The position numbers and the translations under genes are program-made. A stretch of 64,000 nt of DNA. Origin: Methylobacterium frigidaeris (GTDB lineage Bacteria > Pseudomonadota > Alphaproteobacteria > Rhizobiales > Beijerinckiaceae). Of this stretch, positions 26,232-34,553 are shown one piece after another; positions within the stretch are counted from its first letter, which is position 1; each line of letters starts with the position of its first letter. The notes beneath the pieces were generated by a model that was given only the letters and a program-made list of their open reading frames with translations, did not search any database and had not been told where the DNA came from. The stretch spans positions 154,539-218,538 of the forward strand of contig NZ_BPQJ01000009.1 of the NCBI RefSeq assembly GCF_022179185.1, given 5' to 3'.

Positions 26232-29200
26232 TCGGCGGCCTCGCGGGAATCGAGGGCGGCCAGCGAGTTGCGCCGGCTGCGCCACAGGCCGCGGTCGCGC
26301 AGATCGGCGAAGCGGTCGCGGAGCGCCTGCGCGACGCCTGGATTGGCGGCCTCGATCGCCGCGAGCACAGCGGGATCGCCGAGATAGGCATCGTAGAGCC
26401 GGTCGATCTCGGCATCCGTCACCGCGTCGGTGGCGGCCGCCATGACGAACACCGCGTCGAGCCCCTGCGCCAGCTCCTGTGCGCCGCGCCAGCCGTGGCG
26501 GAGCTGCGCAGCGATCCAGCGCGGATGGGCGAGGCGGCCGCGCACCAGCCGGGCGACGTCCTCGCGGGCGGTGCGGGCCCGCGGCGCCTCCGGGCGGCTG
26601 GTATCGAGGCTGTAGAGCACGGGCGCCGCCCCCAGGGAGGCGGCCGCCGCGGAGAACCCTCCCATCGCGTCGGCAGCGGCGTCGCCGTCGAGGAGGTCGC
26701 GCTCGGCGACGTCGAAGGCGTGGAGGTAGGCGTCCGCCGCCGCGACCCGGGCGGCGAAGTCGGCGTCCGACGTGCCCGCAGCCTCCGCTATGCCCGTCGC
26801 CTCCGCGGTGGCATCGAGATAGGCCCGGGCGAGGTCGCTCCGCTCGCTCCACGCGCCGTCGAGGGCGAGGGCGGCGGTGCCGGCGCCGTAGCGGCCGGGC
26901 GCCGCCCCGAACACCCGCGCCGGCGCCTCGCCCCGGCGGCGGGCGGCGGCGAGCGGGTTGTCGAGATCGTCCTCCTCGCGCGACGCGACCGCCCGGGCGG
27001 CGCGATCGAGGAGCGCCAGCGTCTCCGGGAAGGTATCGCGAAAAGCGCCGGAGACCCGCACCGTCACGTCGATCCGCGGCCGGTCGAGGAGGGCGAGCGG
27101 CAGCACCTCGAAGCCGGTCACCCGGGTCGAGGCGTGGTCCCAGACCGGGCGCACGCCCATCAGCGCCAGGGCCTGCGCCACGTCCTCGCCGCCGGTGCGC
27201 AAGGTCGGCGAGGCCCAGAGGTCCATGACGAGGCGGGCCGGATACTCGCCCTCGTCCTGAAGGTAGCGCCGCACCACCTCGGCGGCGGCCTTTTCGCCCA
27301 GCATCGAGGCGGCCCGGGTCGGCAGGGCGCGGGGATCGAGGGTGGCGAGGTTGCGCCCCGTCGGCAGCACGTCGGCCCGGCCGCGAGCCGGCGAGCCGGC
27401 GGGGCCCGGCGGCACGAAGCGTCCGTCGAGGGCGGCGAGGAGGCCGGCCCGTTCGGCGGGGCCACAGGCGGAATGGGCGCCGGGCGCCTCGCCGAAGACG
27501 TGCAGCCCGTCGCGCATCGTCACCTCGGCGAGGTCGCACAGATGCGCGTCGAGGGCGGCGAGCGCGTCGGGCATCGGCGTGGCGCGATCGATCCCGGCCG
27601 CCGCGAGCAGGCCGGCATCCTCGGCCCGCTCCAGGATGCCGCGGGCGATCAGATCCGCCCGGCGCGGGTCGAGCACCGTCGCGGCGGAATACTCCTCCAC
27701 CAACTCGCGCAAGGTGGCGGCCGCCGGGTCGAGGCCGGCAGCCGCGGTCTCCGGCGGCAGGTGCCCGATCGTGACGGCACCGATCCGGCGCTTGGCCGGC
27801 GCCGCCTCGCCGGGATCGTCGACGATGAAGGGATAGACCACCGGCAGCGCCCCGACCGCGAGGGAAGGCCAGCAGCCGGGGGAGAGCGCCACCGCCTTGC
27901 CGGGCAGCCACTCGGTGGTGCCGTGGGTGCCGAGATGGATCATCGCGTCGCAACGCTCGCGCAGGGCGAGGTGGAAGGCGAGGGAGGCGTGGCAGGGCAC
28001 CGCGTCGGGGTCGTGATAGCCCGCCTTGCGATCGCCCTTGTGGCCGCGGTCCGGCTGGAGCGCCACCAGCACGCGACCGGCCTGCAAGGCCCGGAACCGG
28101 AAGGCGCCGTCTCGAACGGCCGGATCGTCGGCGGGCTCGCCCCATTCCGCCGCGAGAGCCGCGCGGGCCTCCGCCGGCAGCCGGGCGCGCCAGGCCTCGT
28201 AGACGGACAGCGGCACCGCGAGGGTCGGGGCGTCCTCGGTGAGACGGCGCATCAGGGCGTCGGGCTCCGGGATGTCGGACACCGCGTAGCCCTCGACGGC
28301 CAGGAGATCGAGGATTCCTCGAGCGCTCGCCGGGGTGTCGAGCCCGACCGCGAAGCCGGCCCGGCCCCCCCGGGCCGGATAGTCGGACAGCACCAGGGCG
28401 AGGCGGCGCTCGGAGCGCGCCGTGGCGGCGAGGCGGGCCCAGGCGGCGGCCCGGTCGGCGGTGGCGCTGATCCCGGCGAAGTCCGGCACCGCCCGGCGCT
28501 CGCGGAACCCCTCGACCTCCGGCGCCTCCTCCTTGTGGGAGATCGGGAAGCCGGAGAGCCGCCCGTCGAATTCCGGCAGCGCTACCTGCATGGCGAGGTC
28601 GGCGGCGCCCAGGCCCCGGGCCGAGGCCGCCCAGGCCTCCCGGCCCGCCCCGACCGTGAAGGCCTGGATCACCGGGCAATCCGCCTCGTCCAGGACGAAG
28701 CCGGCCTCCTCCCGGGCCGAGAAGGCAGTGGCGGCGATGATCACGGCGGGACGCTGGGCCGCGATGGCCTCGCGGACGACGGCCACCGCTTCCGGGTCCT
28801 TGAGGCTCGCCACCGCGACGATGGCGGGGCTCAAGCCCCGTTCCCACAGGGCCGCTGCGAGGGCGGTGGCCGGGGCGGTGTCGCCGCCGAGGATCGCCGA
28901 GCGGTACACGAGCACGAGCGCGCGGGGCAGGGGCGAGGCGGCGTCCGGCCGATCGCGGACGCCGCAGCCCGGGCACCAGGCAAAGCCCCGCGGCAGGGCC
29001 CGCGGTGGCTCCGCCGCGACCGGCCGGCCGAGCTCGGCGGCGATCCGCGTGAGGAGCTGACGCAGGTTGTCGGTCCCGCCGGCGCGAAAATACGCGTCGA
29101 GGGTGTCTCGCAGCTCCGGCGCCACCGTCGAGACCGCGTCGAGGCGCGGATCCGGCCGGTCGTCCCCCGGCAGCACCGCGAGCGGGATGTCATGCGCCCG

Positions 29201-29512
29201 GCAGGTCTCGGCCAGCCGCTCGATGCCGTAGCGCCAGTAATCGAGCCCGCCGAGGCAGCGCACCAGCACGAAGCGGGCGCGGGCGATCACCGCGTCGGCG
29301 TAGAGATCGACGGAGAGCGGGTGGCGCAGCTGCGCCAGCTTGGCGAGCCGCAGGCTCGGCCATTTCCCCGGGAGACCCGCATAGGCGTCGGCGAGACCGG
29401 CGAGGTCGGAATCGGTGAAGGACAGGGCGACGATGTCGCCGGGCGCCTGGCCCAGATCGATCGCCGCTTCGCCCTCGTCGAGGGAGACCGTATCGATGCG
29501 CAGGAGGTGCAT
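26228..29512 (-). CDS. cobN: aerobic cobaltochelatase large subunit CobN
   Basis: A 1094-residue protein of the CobN/Mg-chelatase H family, the large subunit that inserts cobalt into hydrogenobyrinic acid a,c-diamide with CobS and CobT. Conserved blocks include HASLAFHLALRERCDAMIHLGTHGTTEWLPGKAVALSPGCWP, RRIGAVTIGHLPPE, GRNLATLDPRALPTRAA and the C-terminal ARLVRGRLAHPRWIAAQLRHGWRGAQEL. It is somewhat shorter than the Pseudomonas denitrificans protein (about 1275 residues) but complete at both ends. CobS and CobT are not in this window. A Uma2 gene ends only 6 bases before its start. Confidence 0.95.
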   Translation of the reverse strand: MHLLRIDTVSLDEGEAAIDLGQAPGDIVALSFTDSDLAGLADAYAGLPGKWPSLRLAKLAQLRHPLSVDLYADAVIARARFVLVRCLGGLDYWRYGIERLAETCRAHDIPLAVLPGDDRPDPRLDAVSTVAPELRDTLDAYFRAGGTDNLRQLLTRIAAELGRPVAAEPPRALPRGFAWCPGCGVRDRPDAASPLPRALVLVYRSAILGGDTAPATALAAALWERGLSPAIVAVASLKDPEAVAVVREAIAAQRPAVIIAATAFSAREEAGFVLDEADCPVIQAFTVGAGREAWAASARGLGAADLAMQVALPEFDGRLSGFPISHKEEAPEVEGFRERRAVPDFAGISATADRAAAWARLAATARSERRLALVLSDYPARGGRAGFAVGLDTPASARGILDLLAVEGYAVSDIPEPDALMRRLTEDAPTLAVPLSVYEAWRARLPAEARAALAAEWGEPADDPAVRDGAFRFRALQAGRVLVALQPDRGHKGDRKAGYHDPDAVPCHASLAFHLALRERCDAMIHLGTHGTTEWLPGKAVALSPGCWPSLAVGALPVVYPFIVDDPGEAAPAKRRIGAVTIGHLPPETAAAGLDPAAATLRELVEEYSAATVLDPRRADLIARGILERAEDAGLLAAAGIDRATPMPDALAALDAHLCDLAEVTMRDGLHVFGEAPGAHSACGPAERAGLLAALDGRFVPPGPAGSPARGRADVLPTGRNLATLDPRALPTRAASMLGEKAAAEVVRRYLQDEGEYPARLVMDLWASPTLRTGGEDVAQALALMGVRPVWDHASTRVTGFEVLPLALLDRPRIDVTVRVSGAFRDTFPETLALLDRAARAVASREEDDLDNPLAAARRRGEAPARVFGAAPGRYGAGTAALALDGAWSERSDLARAYLDATAEATGIAEAAGTSDADFAARVAAADAYLHAFDVAERDLLDGDAAADAMGGFSAAAASLGAAPVLYSLDTSRPEAPRARTAREDVARLVRGRLAHPRWIAAQLRHGWRGAQELAQGLDAVFVMAAATDAVTDAEIDRLYDAYLGDPAVLAAIEAANPGVAQALRDRFADLRDRGLWRSRRNSLAALDSREAAE

Positions 29513-29518
29513 CGGCCC

Positions 29519-30109
29519 TCAGGTCCCGGAGACGAGGCGGGGCCGCGGCGGGAACACGACGCCGTCATAGACGTCCGCCAGCGCCAGCCTCGTGCCGAGT
29601 TCCGGCAGCTCGATCGTCTGGTCGAGCCCGGCCACGAGACGGTGCTGCCAGGCGCCGTCAGTGTCGCGGCGCCACAGGGCGATCTCGGGAGCGTTCGGCT
29701 CGACCAGCAGGATCACCATGAGGCTCGCGACCGCCTTGTACTCCTCGAGCTCGTCGAAGGCGTCGAAGTCGCGGGTCGAAGGCGACAGGACCTCGGCGAC
29801 CAGCCGCGGCTCCGCCGCCGTCAGCCCGTTCGGGTCGCGGGCGCCGCAATCGATGCCCAGATCAGGCCGGCTGATCTGGCCCGGCAGGGTCGCGACGCTG
29901 CCGTCACCGGTGAAGGGCCGGCACGGTGTCCCGCGCAGGCGGGCGCAGAACTCCGCCACGAGGTTGACCACGATGTCGTCATGGACGTTGCGTGCGCCGG
30001 CCATCATCCGGACCGGCACCCCGCCGACCAGCTCGTAGCGCTCGTCCTGGCGCTCCTGCCAGGCGAAGAACTCCTGCACGCTCCAGCGCCGGTGCGCGGG
30101 CTCCGACAT
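29519..30109 (-). CDS. Uma2-family (DUF820) putative endonuclease-fold protein
   Basis: A 196-residue protein of the Uma2/DUF820 family, which has a PD-(D/E)XK nuclease fold. It opens with RRWSVQEFFAWQERQDERYELVGGVPVRMMAGAR. It carries ISRPDLGIDCG and [24 protein letters not shown], which supply the usual Asp and Glu-x-Leu-Ser active-site text. The family is very common in cyanobacteria and scattered elsewhere, with unknown biological function. It lies between cobW and cobN, separated from cobW by a repeat-rich gap, and seems an intruder in the cobalamin operon. Confidence 0.88.
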   Translation of the reverse strand: MSEPAHRRWSVQEFFAWQERQDERYELVGGVPVRMMAGARNVHDDIVVNLVAEFCARLRGTPCRPFTGDGSVATLPGQISRPDLGIDCGARDPNGLTAAEPRLVAEVLSPSTRDFDAFDELEEYKAVASLMVILLVEPNAPEIALWRRDTDGAWQHRLVAGLDQTIELPELGTRLALADVYDGVVFPPRPRLVSGT

Positions 30110-30484
30110 GCGATGCCCTCCCGGGCTTGGGGTTTCCGTGGTTCGGTGCCGGTGATGTCGACGATATGGCGTCAGACGTCCCGGCTGGAAAGTAAAGCGC
30201 GGGTCTCCTTTCTCCCCGCGGACGGGGAGAGGGCTTCATCGACCTGGTCGTCGATGAAGCGGGGGCAGGCTAAGCCGGAGCGAGAGGGTGTTTCCGGAGA
30301 GCCTCTTTCGGAAGTACCCCCTCACCGTCGGCTGCCGCCTCGCTGCGCTCCCTGAACGGCGACGCAGCCCTCTCCCCGCAACGAGGTCGGGCTTGCCCGA
30401 CTTCGTCTGCCGCTCGCAGATCCCGGGTAAGCCCGGGACCTGTCGCGGAGAGGCAACGCGCACGAATCGAGGCGAGGGAAACGT
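30110..30484. repeat. repeat-rich intergenic segment between cobW and the Uma2 gene
   Basis: This 375-base gap holds a mosaic of palindromes. They are TCTCCCCG/CGGGGAGA at 30211-30230 (sharing its AAAGCGCGGG flank with the repeat inside cobG), CTTCATCGAC/GTCGATGAAG at 30234-30259, GTCGGGC/GCCCGAC at 30386-30401 and TCCCGGG/CCCGGGA at 30421-30438. No coding frame is convincing. It interrupts an otherwise tightly overlapping operon and may hold a promoter or terminator, so the Uma2-cobN part may be expressed separately. Confidence 0.7.
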
Positions 30485-31519
30485 CTACCCCTTCAAAGCC
30501 GCCGCCACCGCCTCCTTGTCGAATCCGGCGAGCCCGATCACCACCAGCGTCCCGTCCCGGTGCTCGGCCGGGCGCCAGGGCCGGTCGTAATGGTGGGCGA
30601 CGCGGCGGCCGACGCCCTGGACGACGAGACGCATCGGCTTGTCGGCGACGGCGCAGAAGCCCTTGATTCGAAGAACCCCGGCCACCTCGGCGGCCTTCGC
30701 CACCCGGGCGGCCAGGTCCTCGGGCGAGCCCGCGGCCTTCACCGGCAGCGCCACGCTCTCGAAATCGTCGTGGTCGTGGTCCTCCTCCGTCTCGTGGTGC
30801 GAGGGCCGCGCGGCGAGGTCGTCCTCCGCGGCGGCGTTGAGGCCGAGGAGCACGCGGGGATCGAGGGCGCCGTGGGCGGTCTCGACGAGCTTGACGGCCC
30901 GGGGCAGGTGCGCCTCCACCTCGGCGCGCACGCGAGCCCGCTCGCCCTCGTCGAGGAGGTCGGACTTGTTCATCACCACGAGATCGGCGCAGAGGAGCTG
31001 GTCCTCGAACACCTCTTCCAGCGGATTCTCGTGATCGACGCTGGCATCGGCCGCGCGTTGGGCCGCCAGCGCCTCTGGATCGTCCGCGAAGGCGCCAGAG
31101 GCCACAGCCGGGCCGTCCACCACCGCCACCACGCCGTCGACGGTGACCCGCGAGCGGATCGCCGGCCAGTTGAAGGCCTGGACCAGGGGCTTGGGCAGGG
31201 CGAGGCCGGAGGTCTCGATCAGGATGTGCTCCGGCGGCTCCGGCCGGTCGAGGAGCTTGTTCAGGGCCGGCACGAAATCGTCGGCGACGGTGCAGCAGAT
31301 GCAGCCGTTCGGCAGCTCGACCACCGCGTCGGCGTCGCAGCCCGGGATGCCGCACTCGGCGAGCAGGCTGCCGTCGAAGCTGACATCGCCGAACTCGTTG
31401 ACGATGATCGCGAGGCGCCGACCGTCATTGTGCTCGACGGCGTGGCGCACGAGCGTCGTCTTGCCGGCGCCGAGGAAGCCCGTGACGATGGTGCAGGGGA
31501 TCTTGTTCAGGATGGTCAT
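30485..31519 (-). CDS. cobW: CobW GTPase (metal chaperone of the cobalamin pathway)
   Basis: A 344-residue COG0523 GTPase. Residues 14-21 are the P-loop GFLGAGKT, residues 73-76 the metal-binding CxCC (NGCICC), and VMNKSDLL is the guanine-specificity motif. A His/Asp/Glu-rich stretch (HHETEEDHDHDD) in the linker and a CobW C-terminal domain follow. CobW is thought to deliver cobalt to the CobNST chelatase using GTP. The ATG overlaps the stop of the DUF1636 gene. Specificity for cobalt rather than zinc is inferred from the riboswitch-led operon. Confidence 0.93.
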   Translation of the reverse strand: MTILNKIPCTIVTGFLGAGKTTLVRHAVEHNDGRRLAIIVNEFGDVSFDGSLLAECGIPGCDADAVVELPNGCICCTVADDFVPALNKLLDRPEPPEHILIETSGLALPKPLVQAFNWPAIRSRVTVDGVVAVVDGPAVASGAFADDPEALAAQRAADASVDHENPLEEVFEDQLLCADLVVMNKSDLLDEGERARVRAEVEAHLPRAVKLVETAHGALDPRVLLGLNAAAEDDLAARPSHHETEEDHDHDDFESVALPVKAAGSPEDLAARVAKAAEVAGVLRIKGFCAVADKPMRLVVQGVGRRVAHHYDRPWRPAEHRDGTLVVIGLAGFDKEAVAAALKG

Positions 31520-31908
31520 GGGAGAACCGGCGCGGGAGGGATGCGGGCGACGACGCCTTTGCGGAACTCTTGCGGACGCTCGCGCCAGGGCACGATTCCG
31601 TCCGGGGTTCCGGCATAGAGGCCGATGCCGTCGAGGATGACCGCGGCGGACACCGCCGGGTCGAGGTCGCCGTAGACGTAGGTCCAGCGGCCGGGGCTCG
31701 ACACCGCGACCGTGCAGGGCCGCTTGCAGACCGAGAGGCATTCCACCGGCTCGATCCGCACGCGCGCCTCCGGACGATCAGCGAGGGCTGCCGCGAGGGC
31801 GTCGTGCAGGCGGGCGCCGGCGCGGGGGCCTTCGCCGGGGTCGGCGGCGTCGCGGCAGGTGGTGCAGACGTAGAGGGTGCAGATATCGGAGGGGATCTGC
31901 TCGCTCAC
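31516..31908 (-). CDS. DUF1636 protein (thioredoxin-like [2Fe-2S] ferredoxin type)
   Basis: A 130-residue protein with cysteines at 10, 15, 18, 57, 61 and 65 (CTLYVCTTC and CLSVCKRPC). The pattern resembles thioredoxin-like [2Fe-2S] ferredoxins, so it may bind an FeS cluster or a metal. DUF1636 genes are repeatedly found beside cobW and cbtA in alphaproteobacterial B12 clusters, but no activity is known. The GTG start overlaps the cbtA stop and the gene overlaps cobW at its end, so it is fully embedded in the operon. Confidence 0.88.
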   Translation of the reverse strand: MSEQIPSDICTLYVCTTCRDAADPGEGPRAGARLHDALAAALADRPEARVRIEPVECLSVCKRPCTVAVSSPGRWTYVYGDLDPAVSAAVILDGIGLYAGTPDGIVPWRERPQEFRKGVVARIPPAPVLP

Positions 31909-32648
31909 GCGGACACCTCGCTCCGGCGCGCGGTGCCCTTCGTGCCGGCGACCGCGCCCCAGGCCCAGCCGAAGGCGAGGCCGAGCACCGCCCAGAAGGC
32001 GAAGGCGACCGCCAGCGACCGGGCGGCGAACTGCGCCGCGTAGACCGGCGGCATGGCGGAGATCTCCTCCGGCCCGTGCGGGGCGCCCCAGGCATGCGGT
32101 GCGACGATGAGGGCGAGACCTAAACCGATCGCGGCTGGCCCGCGGCGGATCGCCACCAGGTAGAGGCCGACAGCCGTGGCGAGGGCGGTAGCCACCCACC
32201 AGAGCTGGCGCGATTCGAGGGCGGCGCCCGCGATGCCAGGCAGTTCCGGCGGCAGCCCGATCGCCGGGGCGAGGCTGGCGGCGAGGAAGCCGCCGATGCC
32301 GAACTTCAGCGCCTCGGAGGGCGTCACCTCGCGGCCGGCCGCGACCAGCACGGCGCCGAGGAGCAGCGCGTAGCCGACGCCGCTGACCAGGGTGGCGAGC
32401 GCCGTGAAGGCGAGGCGCGGCAGGCCGGGCGCCGGCTGCCATTGCGGCTCGCCGCCATGGTCGTGCCCGGCATGGGCGAACACGATCAGCGCATTGGCCG
32501 AGACGCGGGTGGGAGCGACGGTCTCGGCCGTCTCGTACTTCTCCGCCGCCAGGATCAGCGGCGAGGTGAGGGCGAATTGCAGAGCTGAGGCCACGCACGC
32601 GGCCAGGAAGCCGGCGACCAGCGCCGCGGCGAGCAGACGTTTCGTCAT
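31905..32648 (-). CDS. cbtA: cobalt transporter subunit CbtA
   Basis: A 247-residue membrane protein with about five or six hydrophobic segments, starting MTKRLLAAALVAGFLAACVASALQF. A His-containing loop (FAHAGHDHGGEPQW) lies after the first segment and APHAWGAPHGPEEI later. These histidine loops are characteristic of CbtA, a predicted B12-regulated cobalt uptake protein that works with the small CbtB. It lies 86 bases after cbtB in the riboswitch-controlled unit. Confidence 0.92.
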   Translation of the reverse strand: MTKRLLAAALVAGFLAACVASALQFALTSPLILAAEKYETAETVAPTRVSANALIVFAHAGHDHGGEPQWQPAPGLPRLAFTALATLVSGVGYALLLGAVLVAAGREVTPSEALKFGIGGFLAASLAPAIGLPPELPGIAGAALESRQLWWVATALATAVGLYLVAIRRGPAAIGLGLALIVAPHAWGAPHGPEEISAMPPVYAAQFAARSLAVAFAFWAVLGLAFGWAWGAVAGTKGTARRSEVSA

Positions 32649-32734
32649 GGAAGGATCACCTGCACGACCAAAGGGCCGCGGGCCCGCGCCCGGTCGGGGC
32701 GCAGGCCGCGCGGCCTCGGAGGGTTAGGCCCTGG

Positions 32735-32911
32735 TCAGTGGCAGGGGAAGTTGTGAGCGTGGCGCCAGTCGTGGGCGGCGTTGTGCAGGGCGACCACGGG
32801 GGCGAAGCCGGAGACGAACAGCAGCCCGATACCGAGGGTAGCGGCGAGAAGGACGGCGCTCAGGCGCTCGCCGACGAGGGCGGGGGAGAGGGACCGGGTG
32901 ATCGCGACCAT
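32735..32911 (-). CDS. cbtB: cobalt transporter subunit CbtB
   Basis: A 58-residue single-pass membrane protein. One hydrophobic helix (LSAVLLAATLGIGLLFVSGFAPVVAL) is followed by the metal-binding tail HNAAHDWRHAHNFPCH, which is the CbtB signature. The ATG at 32911 is supported by an AGGAG Shine-Dalgarno sequence, and a further in-frame ATG upstream falls between it and the riboswitch. It is the first gene after the cobalamin riboswitch. Confidence 0.92.
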   Translation of the reverse strand: MVAITRSLSPALVGERLSAVLLAATLGIGLLFVSGFAPVVALHNAAHDWRHAHNFPCH

Positions 32912-32950
32912 GACGAACTCCTGCCGCCCCACCGGCGGCGTCGAGAGAAA

Positions 32951-33135
32951 GGGGTGACGGCAGGTCTCCTGGCTCGCGGTCTCTGGAGCCGGCCCACCGC
33001 CTTCCCGGATTGCTCCAGTGGCCGATGGCGGACCGTGTGCGACCGCTCACAGTTGCGGGGGCAGCCGCGGCACACCGGAAAGAGCCCGGATCCCGCGTTC
33101 CCTTTTCACCTCGTCGCCGAGGCACCGTCGTGGCG
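32951..33135 (-). ncRNA. cobalamin (AdoCbl) riboswitch
   Basis: Reading the minus strand, the conserved elements appear in order: GGTGCC at the 5' end, AAAAGGGAA, CTGCCCCCGCAACTGT, GCCACTGG, CGGGAAGGC and finally the B12 box GCCAGGAGACCTGCC at 32959-32973. This is the full consensus of a cobalamin riboswitch. It sits about 40 bases upstream of cbtB, so B12 should repress cbtBA-DUF1636-cobW and perhaps the downstream cob genes. No second copy was seen ahead of cobU on the plus strand. Confidence 0.96.
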
Positions 33136-33221
33136 ACCCTAGCGGGTCGCCTGCGGGCTTGCAATCGGCGCAGCCTGCCGCGACACCTCCGGCCCGAGTT
33201 TTCCCGGAGGAGGAGACGTCC

Positions 33222-33761
33222 GTGCCGGATCCGGACCGCGCCGCCCCGCGCCTGACCCTGGTCCTGGGCGGCGCCCGCTCAGGAAAAAGCCGCTACGCGG
33301 AAGGGCTGATCGAAGCGCTGCCGGGGCCCTGGCTCTACGTCGCGACGGCGCAAGCCTGGGACGACGAGATGCGGGCGCGCATCGACGCGCACCGCGCCCG
33401 CCGGCCTCCGCCCTGGGAGACGGTCGACGCGCCGCGCGACCTGCCGGCGATGATCGGCCGAGCGCCCGCCGGCCGGCCGGTGCTGGTCGATTGCCTGACC
33501 CTGTGGCTGACCAACGCGATGCTTGATGACGATGCCGACCTCGCGGCGGAGGTCGAGGCCCTGGTGGGATCCTGCCGGGCGGCGGCCGGGCCGCTGGTGC
33601 TGGTCTCGAACGAGGTCGGGTTCGGCATCGTGCCGGAGAATGCGCTCGCCCGCCGGTTCCGCGACGAGGCCGGCCGGCTGCACCAGTGCCTGGCCGCCAT
33701 CGCCGACCGGGTGGTGCTGGTGGTGGCGGGCCTGCCGATGACCCTCAAGGGAGACACGTGA
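33222..33761 (+). CDS. cobU: adenosylcobinamide kinase / GTP:adenosylcobinamide-phosphate guanylyltransferase
   Basis: A 179-residue bifunctional enzyme (CobU, also called CobP). Residues 16-23 form the P-loop GGARSGKS. The segment IDAHRARRPPPWETVDAP contains the His that is guanylylated in the family, and LVLVSNEVGFGIVPENALARRFRDEAGRL is the conserved core. It phosphorylates adenosylcobinamide and attaches GMP. The GTG start follows a strong GGAGGAGGAG ribosome-binding site. Its stop overlaps the cobO start (TGATG), so the two are coupled. Confidence 0.94.
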   Translation: MPDPDRAAPRLTLVLGGARSGKSRYAEGLIEALPGPWLYVATAQAWDDEMRARIDAHRARRPPPWETVDAPRDLPAMIGRAPAGRPVLVDCLTLWLTNAMLDDDADLAAEVEALVGSCRAAAGPLVLVSNEVGFGIVPENALARRFRDEAGRLHQCLAAIADRVVLVVAGLPMTLKGDT

Positions 33762-34366
33762 TGAGCGACGACGAGGCGGCGCGCCACCGCGCCAAGATGG
33801 AGAAGCGCAAGGCGGTGCAGGATGCCGAGGTGGCGGGCAAGACGATCGAGAAGGGATTGCTCATCGTCCATACCGGCCCCGGCAAGGGCAAGTCGACCGC
33901 CGCCTTCGGGCTGATGCTGCGGGCGCTCGGGCGCGGCTGGCGGGTCGGGGTGGTGCAGTACATCAAGGGCGCCTGGGAGACCGGCGAGCGCTTCGCCCTC
34001 GAGCGCTTCGCCGACCAGGTCGAGTGGCACACGATGGGGGAGGGCTTCACCTGGGAGACCCAGGACCGTGACCGCGACGTGGCGGCCGCGCGTGCCGCCT
34101 GGGCGAAGACCGAGGCGCTGATGGCCGATCCGGCCCTTCGGCTCCTGATCCTCGACGAGCTCAACATCGCGCTCCGCTACGATTACCTGCCGCTCGCGGA
34201 GGTGGTGGAGGCGCTGAGCCGGCGCCGGCCGGACCTGCACGTCGTGGTGACCGGCCGCAACGCCAAGCCGGAGCTGATCGCCGCCGCCGACCTCGTCACC
34301 GAGATGGCATCGATCAAGCACCACTTCGCCGCGGGGGTGAAGGCGCAGGAGGGCATCGAGTTCTGA
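33761..34366 (+). CDS. cobO: cob(I)yrinic acid a,c-diamide adenosyltransferase CobO
   Basis: A 201-residue ATP:corrinoid adenosyltransferase. Residues 39-46 are the P-loop GPGKGKST. VGVVQYIKGAWETGERFALERF and LLILDELNIALRYDYLPLAEVV are typical of the CobO/CobA/BtuR family, as is the C-terminal EMASIKHHFAAGVKAQEGIEF. It transfers the adenosyl group from ATP to reduced corrinoid after cobalt insertion. It is translationally coupled to cobU. Confidence 0.96.
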   Translation: MSDDEAARHRAKMEKRKAVQDAEVAGKTIEKGLLIVHTGPGKGKSTAAFGLMLRALGRGWRVGVVQYIKGAWETGERFALERFADQVEWHTMGEGFTWETQDRDRDVAAARAAWAKTEALMADPALRLLILDELNIALRYDYLPLAEVVEALSRRRPDLHVVVTGRNAKPELIAAADLVTEMASIKHHFAAGVKAQEGIEF

Positions 34367-34403
34367 TTGACGCCGGGGACCGGAGCCGTCTACAGGCTCG
34401 GCC

Positions 34404-34451
34404 ATGACCAGCGCCCTCCCGACCGGACTCTATTACGCGCCGCATTCCTAA
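34404..34451 (+). other. possible leader peptide frame upstream of prephenate dehydrogenase
   Basis: A 15-codon frame, MTSALPTGLYYAPHS, starts 37 bases after cobO and ends in TAA. Two consecutive tyrosine codons are followed 22 bases later by a perfect hairpin (34473-34502), and the next gene belongs to tyrosine biosynthesis. This resembles an attenuation leader in outline. Two Tyr codons is weak evidence and there is no T-run after the hairpin. Confidence 0.25.
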
Positions 34452-34472
34452 GCGGCGGAGTGCTCGTCATCT

Positions 34473-34502
34473 CTCAACCGCTGCGACGTGTCGGCGGTTG
34501 AG
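34473..34502 (+). promoter_or_regulatory. hairpin upstream of prephenate dehydrogenase
   Basis: CTCAACCGC at 34473-34481 pairs perfectly with GCGGTTGAG at 34494-34502 around a 12-base loop. It could terminate cobUO transcription or act as an attenuator for the following gene. No poly-T tract follows, so it is not a classical intrinsic terminator. Confidence 0.45.
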
Positions 34503-34553
34503 GCTTCCAGAAATTCCAGGCCCGCCGACCTCGCCCCAGACCCGAGGTCTTCC

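Noticed and set aside
24870..28976. A 1368-codon minus-strand open frame
   Set aside because: Only its last part is cobG. The rest is an Arg/Gly/Pro-rich shadow of cobN in another frame, as expected in very GC-rich DNA.
26495..30355. A 1286-codon plus-strand open frame opposite cobN
   Set aside because: It is antisense to cobN and the Uma2 gene, has low-complexity Arg/Gly/Glu composition, and shows no family resemblance.
33136..33221. A second cobalamin riboswitch ahead of cobU-cobO
   Set aside because: No B12 box or other conserved element is present on the plus strand in this interval. Only the minus-strand riboswitch is supported.
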